Positions 6,504-12,918 of a stretch of DNA of 42,184 bases are shown piece after piece. The stretch's first letter is position 1, and every line of letters begins with the position of its first letter. The DNA is from a virus. A program made the translations under genes and the position numbers. Below the pieces are notes generated by a model. It searched no databases, was not told the origin of the DNA, and saw only the letters and a program-made list of their open reading frames with translations. Location: IMG/VR virus record IMGVR_UViG_3300043631_000001, positions 1 to 42,184 of that record; one strand, given 5' to 3'.

Positions 6504-6563
6504 TTGTGGATTCGGAGGCGTATCCCCTTATCTACTTTGTGCCTAGCTTGTGGATTCGGAGGC
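6504..6563. repeat. Two 16-bp direct repeats upstream of the RHH gene
   Basis: TTGTGGATTCGGAGGC occurs exactly at 6504-6519 and 6548-6563, each followed by (G/A)TATC, 44 bases apart. The region to 6662 is AT-richer than its surroundings, carries CTAG three times, and holds the inverted repeat CGTAAG/CTTACG (6586-6608). It is a likely binding site for the RHH protein that follows, or a centromere-like site. Confidence 0.7.
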
Positions 6564-6662
6564 ATATCTACTAGTCCCCATTGTGCGTAAGTTGTTGGGA
6601 GCCTTACGAGACCCACTTATCCGAACAGGTGTTCTATCGACTAGTAAGGACAGGAGGCCCGA

Positions 6663-6908
6663 ATGGCAAGCTCGAAGCGTGATGAGAAGTTCACTGTCTA
6701 CTGCTCGAACGACGAGGCAATCGAGATCGACCAGGCGTTGCTGGAACTTCGCAAGCACGGGATCAAAACCGACCGCGGCGCCCTCGTCCGGGAAGCCCTC
6801 AGCCTGGCCGTACCCGAGCTCCTGTCCGACGGCAGCGGCTCCCGTCTCTACCGCAGTCTCGCCGCCAAGCGAGCCGACAGCGGCATCCCCGAGCCAGCTC
6901 TTCGCTAA
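6663..6908 (+). CDS. Ribbon-helix-helix DNA-binding protein
   Basis: 81 aa from ATG at 6663 with a strong AGGAGG site. KFTVYCSNDEAIEIDQALLE gives a beta strand then a helix, followed by KTDRGALVREALSLAVPELL, the two-helix body of an RHH/CopG or ParG-like dimer. Such proteins repress their own promoter through direct repeats or serve plasmid partition. No ParA ATPase is visible nearby, so autoregulator, copy control or antitoxin-like roles are equally open. Confidence 0.72.
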   Translation: MASSKRDEKFTVYCSNDEAIEIDQALLELRKHGIKTDRGALVREALSLAVPELLSDGSGSRLYRSLAAKRADSGIPEPALR

Positions 6909-6984
6909 GCACTGAGGTCGATCAGCAGCAGCCACGGCCCCCAGCGGGACGAAGATCCCTCCGAAGACGAGCTTGGGGAGCTGA

Positions 6985-6996
6985 GAATCATGATTC
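6985..6996. other. 12-bp perfect palindrome between convergent genes
   Basis: GAATCATGATTC lies in the roughly 110-base space between the RHH gene (plus) and the end of the late operon (minus). It is weak as a terminator because there is no T run; it could be an operator. Nothing else is evident in 6909-7016. Confidence 0.4.
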
Positions 6997-7016
6997 GTGA
7001 CACATCCAACAAGGGC

Positions 7017-7208
7017 TCACGAGAGCATCTCCCGCACCTTGACCGTCCGTCCCTCCGGCTCGTCGTAGAAGACGGTGAGGTCGTCCACGTCGCCCGCCTC
7101 GCCCAGCGCGCTTACCACCGCTCGCTGGACCCACGTTGCAGCATCCCGGCTCGAGGCGAAGCGGATCGGCACCACGACCGTGATCGGGTAGCCCTCCGTC
7201 CACTCCAT
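7017..7208 (-). CDS. Small hypothetical protein, last gene of the late operon
   Basis: 63 aa from ATG at 7208 (TGATG overlap). PITVVVPIRFASSRDAATWV and LTVFYDEPEGRTVKVREML suggest a small alpha/beta domain. It lies after the holin-like gene at the operon end. Function unknown. Confidence 0.65.
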   Translation of the reverse strand: MEWTEGYPITVVVPIRFASSRDAATWVQRAVVSALGEAGDVDDLTVFYDEPEGRTVKVREMLS

Positions 7209-7402
7209 CAGCTCGACTTCAGGTACCCGCCGGCCACGGCGAGCAACGGCCCCGTCACGGTGAGGATGGCGGCCTTGAGCGTGAGGCCCCCCGTAGCCCA
7301 CAGGGCCAGCAGGCTACCGACGATGAACACCCCGCCAGCCAGAGCTGCCGCCTTGATCTTCGGGACCGGCCCCAGCGACCGAACCGGCGGGGGAATGCTC
7401 AC
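7208..7402 (-). CDS. Holin-like two-TM protein
   Basis: 64 aa from GTG at 7402 (GTGA overlap). Two hydrophobic segments, KIKAAALAGGVFIVGSLLAL and LKAAILTVTGPLLAVAGGYL, joined by a short turn and ended by KSS. Size, topology and the AAALAGG...LAVAGGYLKSS pattern match small actinophage holins, which form membrane lesions to release the endolysin. The amidase lies upstream at 9265 in the same operon. Confidence 0.75.
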   Translation of the reverse strand: MSIPPPVRSLGPVPKIKAAALAGGVFIVGSLLALWATGGLTLKAAILTVTGPLLAVAGGYLKSS

Positions 7403-7746
7403 GGAGCGCCGGGAAGGCGGACGCCCGCCAGCGGATTGACCTTGGCGACATCCGCCTTGAGCTCCGCTTGCAACGTGGGAGCGGCAGTACCCGAACTCGG
7501 CAACGTCGTGCCCGGAGTGGGAGGTGGGACCACCAACACGGAAGTGGGCACGGCGGCCTGAGCGGCCAGCGCGACGACCGTGGCCGTGTGCCCCGTCAAC
7601 TCGTGTACCCGTGCCAGCGTCGCCTTCCCATCGTTGACGTCCTTGCTCACGATCGCCATCGTCGCCTTCAAGTCCCCGATCAGTGCCGGCAGGAGCCTGA
7701 GAATCGCCAGCACCTCGTCAATCTTGGCGTGCAGCTTCTTGAACAT
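7399..7746 (-). CDS. Hypothetical protein of the lysis region
   Basis: 115 aa with an AAAGGAG ribosome site. The N-terminal half is helical (KLHAKIDEVLAILRLLPALI, then TMAIVSKDVNDG) and probably a short coiled coil. The second half is a Pro/Thr/Ala-rich linker (PPPTPGTTLPSSG) ending in NPLAGVRLPGAP. No family is recognised. Confidence 0.65.
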   Translation of the reverse strand: MFKKLHAKIDEVLAILRLLPALIGDLKATMAIVSKDVNDGKATLARVHELTGHTATVVALAAQAAVPTSVLVVPPPTPGTTLPSSGTAAPTLQAELKADVAKVNPLAGVRLPGAP

Positions 7747-7757
7747 GACGGCTCCTT

Positions 7758-7892
7758 TCAGCCGAGCGTGCCCCGGGCAACGACCTGCACGATGGCGGCC
7801 ACCGTGTCAGCGGCCCCCCCGAGGAACGGGCCGATGACCGGGACGAAGTGGGTGAAGAACGAACCGATAACGGTGAAGATCCCAGCGACCAT
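7758..7892 (-). CDS. 44-aa hydrophobic protein
   Basis: ATG at 7892 with a near-perfect GAAAGGAGG ribosome site gives a 44-aa product: MVAGIFTVIGSFFTHFVPVI, a Gly-rich turn PFLGGAAD, then TVAAIVQVVARGTLG. It is mostly hydrophobic, so probably membrane-bound or amphipathic. It could be a second holin, antiholin or pinholin-like helper. The strong ribosome site is the main support. Confidence 0.72.
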   Translation of the reverse strand: MVAGIFTVIGSFFTHFVPVIGPFLGGAADTVAAIVQVVARGTLG

Positions 7893-7904
7893 GGCTACCT
7901 CCTT

Positions 7905-8546
7905 TCAGGGACATATGAGACCGCCCACAGTGACGGCCGTAGAGGAAACGGTGAGCAGGCACGGACTGGGCGAGGGGGTCGGTCCAGCTGTGGCCGTGGG
8001 AGTGACCGGGCTGGGAGTAGGTTCGGGTGTCGGGCTGGGTGACGGCTCCGGTGGCGGGGTGATCGTCAACGTCGGCCCGGGAACCGGAAACGGAACGAAA
8101 ACGGTATCCCCCTTGTCCCCCTTGGCACCTGTCGCGCCCGTCGCGCCGGTAGCTCCCGTGGCACCAGTTGACCCTCTCGGCCCTGGGACTGTACTTACCG
8201 GCCCCGTTTGTCCCGTAGCACCGGTCTCTCCTTTGACCGTCAGCCCAGGCACGCCGGCCCCCATCACCACGTGGTGAAGCTCCCCGAGGATCCGTGGCCG
8301 TTCTTCGGGTGGAGCGGCGGCGAGCTGACGCTCGAGCTGGCCGATCCTCACGAGGGCGTGGGCATAGCGGTAGACGCCAAAGGCGAGGACGACACTCAGC
8401 AGGAGCATGACTCCAAGGCAGGCGTAGATCGGTCGTGCGCTGGGGAGCTTCTCCGTGGGGACGTGGGCGAGCTTCGTTTCCAGCGCGGCGGACTCGTTCG
8501 TCAGCTCGGCTTGGTGCTTCTTCACCCCCGGCGACGCTGTACTCAT
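7905..8546 (-). CDS. Membrane-anchored collagen-like protein
   Basis: 213 aa, ATGA overlap with the upstream gene. Residues about 1-40 are polar helix, 43-65 one transmembrane segment (ACLGVMLLLSVVLAFGVYRY), 66-105 helix, then a collagen-type G-x-y run (GETGATGQTGP..., GATGATGATGATGAKGDKGD) at about 106-150, a Pro/Ser/Thr-rich stalk (PEPSPSPTPEPTPSP) and a C-terminal knob with two cysteines. Collagen-like repeats are common in phage fibres, but a TM anchor within the lysis cassette is unusual. It might span the cell wall like a spanin; this is inference. Confidence 0.75.
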   Translation of the reverse strand: MSTASPGVKKHQAELTNESAALETKLAHVPTEKLPSARPIYACLGVMLLLSVVLAFGVYRYAHALVRIGQLERQLAAAPPEERPRILGELHHVVMGAGVPGLTVKGETGATGQTGPVSTVPGPRGSTGATGATGATGATGAKGDKGDTVFVPFPVPGPTLTITPPPEPSPSPTPEPTPSPVTPTATAGPTPSPSPCLLTVSSTAVTVGGLICP

Positions 8547-8881
8547 GCCACAGCCCCTTCCAGGCCCCCGCGCAGCGCCCGCACCGAAACCTCCAGGGCG
8601 TCGATCAGGCCGTGGAGCCGGACGATCTCGGTAGCCTTCAGCGCGCCAGACTCCTCGGCGGATGCGAGCGCAGGGCGCAGGACGTCGATCACCGCCTGCA
8701 TCCGGTCCATCTCGGCTCGTTGTCCGATCTGTAACTTATCGAACGCATTGAGCACGTCGGAAGCCGTAGCCGTCGCCACGTTGCCCTTCGTGGTCCGCCG
8801 GTTGACGAGCACCCCCGTGAAACCCACGATTCCAGCAGCGAGTACTGCTGCTGCGAAAGCCATGATGGCCGGTACATTCAC
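8543..8881 (-). CDS. Membrane protein with coiled-coil tail
   Basis: 112 aa from GTG at 8881 (GTGA overlap); an ATG at 8863 is an alternative. One N-terminal TM segment (MAFAAAVLAAGIVGFTGVLV), then NRRTTKGNVATATASDVLNA and a long helix with QRAEMDRMQAVIDVLRPAL. The architecture, one TM plus coiled coil, resembles small lysis accessory or spanin-like proteins. No family is named. Confidence 0.65.
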   Translation of the reverse strand: MNVPAIMAFAAAVLAAGIVGFTGVLVNRRTTKGNVATATASDVLNAFDKLQIGQRAEMDRMQAVIDVLRPALASAEESGALKATEIVRLHGLIDALEVSVRALRGGLEGAVA

Positions 8882-8967
8882 CGCCTCAGCTCGAGAACCA
8901 ATCCCACCCACGCCCCCGCCACGATGAGTACTGTCATGAGGGCCAGGAACCGCTCTCCCGTCCTCAT
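8878..8967 (-). CDS. 29-aa single-TM peptide
   Basis: ATG at 8967 (ATGA overlap) to TGA at 8878 (GTGA overlap with the next gene). RFLALMTVLIVAGAWVGLVL forms one transmembrane helix with a basic or charged end on each side. Both junctions are stop-start overlaps, which strongly favours real translation despite the size. Confidence 0.6.
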   Translation of the reverse strand: MRTGERFLALMTVLIVAGAWVGLVLELRR

Positions 8968-9143
8968 CGGGTGACTCGCAGGGCGTAGGTGAGTCCCCAC
9001 CCGAGCGCAACCGCATAGATCACGCCTTCGATGGTCAGCGCCCACCCCAGGCCCCGGCTCACCCGGACCTCACTAGATCGGCCCGGGCGCCGATCGGCAG
9101 GGCGCCGCCGTTCCTCGTACAGGCTGAGGGCCGGCCCGGTCAC
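8964..9143 (-). CDS. 59-aa membrane protein
   Basis: GTG at 9143 (GTGA overlap) to TGA at 8964 (ATGA overlap). Basic N-terminal half (EERRRPADRRPGRSSEVR), then one TM segment LTIEGVIYAVALGWGLTYAL. Longer upstream starts would run through the previous gene in a low-complexity frame. Part of the chain of tiny lysis-region genes. Confidence 0.6.
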   Translation of the reverse strand: MTGPALSLYEERRRPADRRPGRSSEVRVSRGLGWALTIEGVIYAVALGWGLTYALRVTR

Positions 9144-9241
9144 AGCAGCAGACTCCGGACGGCTCGCACCAAGAGCACCACGGCAAGGGCGGCGAGCTCC
9201 CCGATGACCGCGCACCAGAAGGCGAACCAGAATGGGCTCAC
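9140..9241 (-). CDS. 33-aa membrane peptide after the amidase
   Basis: GTG at 9241, 24 bases after the amidase stop, to TGA at 9140, overlapping the next start. SPFWFAFWCAVIGELAALAV plus VLLVRAVRSLLL makes one or two short TM helices. The position directly after the endolysin suits a holin-class protein. The start codon lacks a clear ribosome site. Confidence 0.55.
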   Translation of the reverse strand: MSPFWFAFWCAVIGELAALAVVLLVRAVRSLLL

Positions 9242-9264
9242 GCGAACACCCGGAGGGCAGCCAC

Positions 9265-10119
9265 TCAGTAGGCCGGTCCGTAGCGCTTGCCATCGGTGGT
9301 GACCGTGACGTGGCAGTCGAGCGGCCCCCAGCCCTTCGAGGCGGCGTCCTTGAGTTCCTGGGGGGTCGTGGGGAACTCCAAATGGTCAGCGGTCATCCCG
9401 TCGAAGTAGGGCTTGCCGTGGGCATTGCCGCGGTCCGGCGCGCCCATCCCGGCGATACCGGCATCGGGGAAGAGGCCCCAAACTCCTCCGCCAAGGTTCG
9501 CCGGACGGACGAGGAAGGCTCGGATCTGAAGCGGCGGATCGAACACGGCCAGTCCTTTCGGGCGAGGGGTGGACGGTGGGACGGCGGAAGGCGTGCCCTG
9601 GACGAGGGAGATGAAGTAGGCGATGGGGAACCCGGGGCCCGGGTCCCAGTGGTCTCCCCCGAACGCCTTGGAGCACTCAAAGTGCGTCGTGATCCCCGGC
9701 AGCCCAGCTTTGAGGTCGGCGGCAGGGCGGAAGACGAGGGGGATCTGGCGAGCGTCGGCCATCGACCGTACCCGCTGAGCGGCGAGCTGCAGCATGGCAT
9801 GGCCGTAGTCGTCCAGCCATTCGTTCGTGGCCTGGCTGGCGTACCCGGTCATCTCGAAGTGGTAGCCGAGCGCGTTAGCGTCCGGGGCCGCCCACGCAAC
9901 GTCGCCCTCATGAACGCACCCGATGACAGCTCCGTCGTCGATGCACTCGTGCGCCGAGGCGCCGTTGGCCCGGGGCACGTCCATCGTCGCGAAGTAGTTC
10001 GCGACCGCGGCGGCCGTGCCACCCTTGTTCGGTGCCTGCATGTCGTGGAGTACGAGCCATTTGATCTGTCGGCTCCCGACCGGTGTGTAGAACTTCGCCG
10101 GCACGAAGGGGATGGCCAT
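9265..10119 (-). CDS. Endolysin, N-acetylmuramoyl-L-alanine amidase
   Basis: 284 aa from ATG at 10119 (TGATG overlap). The N-terminal two-thirds is an Amidase_2 (PGRP-like) domain: LVLHDMQAP with H25, GASAHECID, the THFECSK region with H146, and DHWDPGPGFP with H157 and D159, the zinc ligands and active-site set. It cleaves the bond between N-acetylmuramic acid and L-alanine in peptidoglycan. The C-terminal about 100 residues (PPSTPRPKGLAVFDPPL onward) look like a linker plus an unassigned, possibly wall-binding domain. It is followed by several small membrane genes. Confidence 0.88.
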   Translation of the reverse strand: MAIPFVPAKFYTPVGSRQIKWLVLHDMQAPNKGGTAAAVANYFATMDVPRANGASAHECIDDGAVIGCVHEGDVAWAAPDANALGYHFEMTGYASQATNEWLDDYGHAMLQLAAQRVRSMADARQIPLVFRPAADLKAGLPGITTHFECSKAFGGDHWDPGPGFPIAYFISLVQGTPSAVPPSTPRPKGLAVFDPPLQIRAFLVRPANLGGGVWGLFPDAGIAGMGAPDRGNAHGKPYFDGMTADHLEFPTTPQELKDAASKGWGPLDCHVTVTTDGKRYGPAY

Positions 10120-10571
10120 CAGGCCCCCGCCGTCGAGTCGAGGAGCTTCAGGTCTCGGCGGATGAGGGCGGAGCACTCCTTGGTCAGCAGCGCCACCTGG
10201 GCCATGACGTCCTTGGTTGCCGGCGCTGGCAGGGCGAGATACACGGCGTTGTCGGCAAGGGCAGCCTGCAAGCGCTGCCGGAGCGCCACGCCGTTAGCCG
10301 TTGCGGCGGCCCAGGCCGCCGCAACGCCCGGAGCGGCCGACACGCTGGTTGCAACCGCTGCGTCAAGGGCCGCTTGGGCAACGTTGGCCAGCACCACGGT
10401 CGTGCCGTCATCTCCCTGGCTGGTGTAGACGTCCGCACCGCCGAGGGCCTGTTTGAGCTGCACGGGATCGACGGCCACCGTGACGCCTCGCACGACAGCG
10501 GTGAAGTCGGTGCGGATCCCTGCGCGCCGATCAATGCCGCTGGTGTCGGGAGGGTTGGCTGCTGTGCTCAA
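10119..10571 (-). CDS. Hypothetical protein between tail and endolysin genes
   Basis: 150 aa from TTG at 10571, chosen for the GGAGG just upstream; an upstream in-frame ATG at 10607 would overlap the previous gene by 25 bases. Ala-rich and helical (LANVAQAALDAAVATSVSAA; LRQRLQAALADNAVYLALP) with PDTSGIDRRAGIRTDF at the start. May be a small tail or virion protein; not recognised. Confidence 0.6.
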   Translation of the reverse strand: MSTAANPPDTSGIDRRAGIRTDFTAVVRGVTVAVDPVQLKQALGGADVYTSQGDDGTTVVLANVAQAALDAAVATSVSAAPGVAAAWAAATANGVALRQRLQAALADNAVYLALPAPATKDVMAQVALLTKECSALIRRDLKLLDSTAGA

Positions 10572-10582
10572 GGGACCTCCGA

Positions 10583-11071
10583 TCAAGAGAGCTTGTTGGC
10601 TGGCCACACGGTGATCCCGCGGTTCAGGAAGGTCCCGGTGCCGCTGCCCACCCTGTACTTGGCGGTGAAGATGTTCGTTCCCGGCGTGAGGTTTTGAACC
10701 AGGACCGCAAAGGACAGCTGAAGGAGCGCCGCGGCGCCAGCGTCAACCTTGATCCCCCAGAGATCCGTCGCTGCCACGGTCGAGGCGCCGGAGATGGCAA
10801 ACCCCATGCGAGGCGTCACGCCCGCCCCGGTGGTGTCCACTTCGGCCGTCACGATCACGAGGGCCGCGGTGCCCGTGAGCAACGTCACGGCGGGACCTAT
10901 TGTCGCCAGGTCGGTGTAGGAGGTCGTGGTCGTGGTTTGGGAAGTGGCCACGCCCCCGCTGGCGGGCCGGGTGCGGGCATCCAGATCCACGATGTCGTTG
11001 CCCAGGATCGTGAGCGAGGCCGCCGGCAGGGCTACTCCGGCGGAAAAGCCCGGAGGGACGGTGTAGCCCAT
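10583..11071 (-). CDS. Putative distal tail or fibre protein
   Basis: 162 aa from ATG at 11071 (TGATGG overlap). The N-terminus has VALPAASLTILGNDIVDLDA; the rest is Thr/Ala/Gly-rich beta sequence (TTTTTSYTDLATIGPAVTLL, NRGITVWPANK). The composition and the place after the minor tail protein suggest a small fibre or receptor-binding component. No enzymatic motif is visible. Confidence 0.6.
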   Translation of the reverse strand: MGYTVPPGFSAGVALPAASLTILGNDIVDLDARTRPASGGVATSQTTTTTSYTDLATIGPAVTLLTGTAALVIVTAEVDTTGAGVTPRMGFAISGASTVAATDLWGIKVDAGAAALLQLSFAVLVQNLTPGTNIFTAKYRVGSGTGTFLNRGITVWPANKLS

Positions 11072-12918
11072 CAGAACACCATCACGTCAGAGCCGTTGAG
11101 CAGGCTCGCGTTGAGGATGAACGGCGAAAGCTGAAGGTCGGTCCCCGTGGTGTGGAAGGTCACGTCCCAGTGACCCGACTTCACGTCGTGATCAATGCCG
11201 ACGATCAGCACGTCCTGCACGATGCGGGCACCCGCGACAGGAGGCGTGAAGGCGACGGTGACGCGGTCCCAGATCTCCCGGCCGAGAACGGCATCCTGAT
11301 TGGTGTTGGTGAGGGGAACTACGACCTTCTCGAAGCGCCACCGGTTCGGGTTCTTGAGCAGCGCCAGTAACCATTGCGCTTGGGCCGTGGCGTCAATGTC
11401 GGAGTTGCTGATGGAGTTCTGAGCATGGTCCTGCGGCATGCCGGAGGCAGTGATCTGGGCCTGGTCGAAGACCACAGCGATGATCCCGTTGCGCCGTGTG
11501 ACCGTGACCCGGTTGGCGAGCTCGACGTCGTCGAAGGCAAGCCCCAGATCGGTCCAACCGATCTCCGCTCCGCCCTGGTCACCGAAGGTCGCCTGCGAGA
11601 CGGTATTGCGGGCGGGCCCGGTCTGGATCGATTGCCGGTTGCGCATCATCACCTTGCCGTCTCGGCTCATGGTCAGACAGCCGCCCTCGGTTGCGTCGTC
11701 CAGGCGAAGGTGGTCGAGCGCTTTCTGGCTGGCCAGGTCCCCCGCATCAGTGAGGACGGCAACCCCGGCGTCGAGATCCCTGTCGCCAGCGGGCCAGCCG
11801 AGCTGGTCCAGGACATGGGTGACCCGGCCATCGGACGTGTCACTGAGCCAGGCCTTGGCTGAAGCGTAGTGAGCAGCGACCCGCGTCGGCGAGAGGACGG
11901 TCGAATAGATTGCGACCTCATCCACCACGTAGAGATCGTTGAGCCCGCCGATCGCGATTCCCTGCCCGATCGTAGGTGGCTGAATCGTGCTGTCGATCGG
12001 GCCAGTGGCGCCAGCCATCGTGCCAATAAGGACGTTGTCTACGTAGAACGCGATGGCTCCCGCAGCAGAGTGCGTGAGGGCGTAGTGGTGTGGCAGGCCG
12101 TCGTTCAACGCCGATGGGGTGATGATGTTGCCGGCGGCGCCCTGCACGAAGGCGAAGGCCTTAGTGGGCGCGACGCCCCCGATGGCGACGACAATCTGCG
12201 CTCCCGAAACGCCCTGCTGAAACAGCCACTGGGTGTTGGTGCCGATGCTGGTTGACAGGATGCCCTCGACGGTCCAGTCGGCCGTCCCCGAGAGGGCGAC
12301 CGATGGCGGGAGGGCGACGTAGCCGTTGTCCCCCGTGATGGTGACGGCCTTGTCCGCCGCATCTAAGACGAGCGAGGCCGCTCCCAGCGCCACTAAGTTG
12401 CGATAGGTGCCATTGTTGCCGTTGCCGCTGGAGTCGAAGGCCGTTGAGCCACTCGATTCAGCCAGCCTGTAATAGGCGACGGGGGCATCAGCCAACACCG
12501 CGGCCTGGTAGGGGTTCACCAACTGGGCGCCCGCGAAGAATCGAAAGGCATCCGAGGCCGTGAGGGTGCAGATGGCGTCCTTCCAATCCTTGGGATAGGT
12601 CGGCACCGTCTTCTCGATGAAGCCCACTGCGATCGGGTATGTCGTTCCGGCCCCCCCGTTGGCGACGGCCCGGAACCGGACCCGCTTGCGGATCTTCACG
12701 TTCGGGTAGTTCGCTCCCGCTGCGAAGAGAGGTTCCAGGGAACGGTCCTTGTTTGTGAACGTGGCGGTGATCACTCCGGCCTCGAAGCGTCCCAGGGCGG
12801 CGGAGCGGTGGTTGCCGACGATCTTGAGTAGCCGGCATTTCGGGATCGTCGTCCACGCTGGAGCGGCGAGCGGGTCCGTGGTCCATGCCGCCTCGGCGAG
12901 AATCGTCGGCAGGGCCAT
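11071..12918 (-). CDS. Minor tail protein with inserted LamG-like domain
   Basis: 615 aa from ATG at 12918 (TGATGG overlap with the tape measure). Residues about 1-140 match phage baseplate-hub/minor tail openings (KDRSLEPLFAAGANYPNVK). Residues about 145-350 form a concanavalin/LamG-3 fold: APVAYYRLAESSGSTAFDSS, GNNGTYRN, DGLPHHYALTHS, AIAFYVDNVLIGTM, YVVDEVAIYSTVLSP. The C-terminal part returns to tail-hub sequence (GWTDLGLAFDDVELANRVTV). The LamG insert probably binds host surface glycans. Confidence 0.85.
   Translation of the reverse strand: MALPTILAEAAWTTDPLAAPAWTTIPKCRLLKIVGNHRSAALGRFEAGVITATFTNKDRSLEPLFAAGANYPNVKIRKRVRFRAVANGGAGTTYPIAVGFIEKTVPTYPKDWKDAICTLTASDAFRFFAGAQLVNPYQAAVLADAPVAYYRLAESSGSTAFDSSGNGNNGTYRNLVALGAASLVLDAADKAVTITGDNGYVALPPSVALSGTADWTVEGILSTSIGTNTQWLFQQGVSGAQIVVAIGGVAPTKAFAFVQGAAGNIITPSALNDGLPHHYALTHSAAGAIAFYVDNVLIGTMAGATGPIDSTIQPPTIGQGIAIGGLNDLYVVDEVAIYSTVLSPTRVAAHYASAKAWLSDTSDGRVTHVLDQLGWPAGDRDLDAGVAVLTDAGDLASQKALDHLRLDDATEGGCLTMSRDGKVMMRNRQSIQTGPARNTVSQATFGDQGGAEIGWTDLGLAFDDVELANRVTVTRRNGIIAVVFDQAQITASGMPQDHAQNSISNSDIDATAQAQWLLALLKNPNRWRFEKVVVPLTNTNQDAVLGREIWDRVTVAFTPPVAGARIVQDVLIVGIDHDVKSGHWDVTFHTTGTDLQLSPFILNASLLNGSDVMVF

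Noticed and set aside
6493-6662. tRNA gene or tRNA fragment as attachment site next to integrase 1
   Set aside because: No cloverleaf, TTCGA/GGTTC T-loop or acceptor stem pairing could be found here or in 5513-5607.
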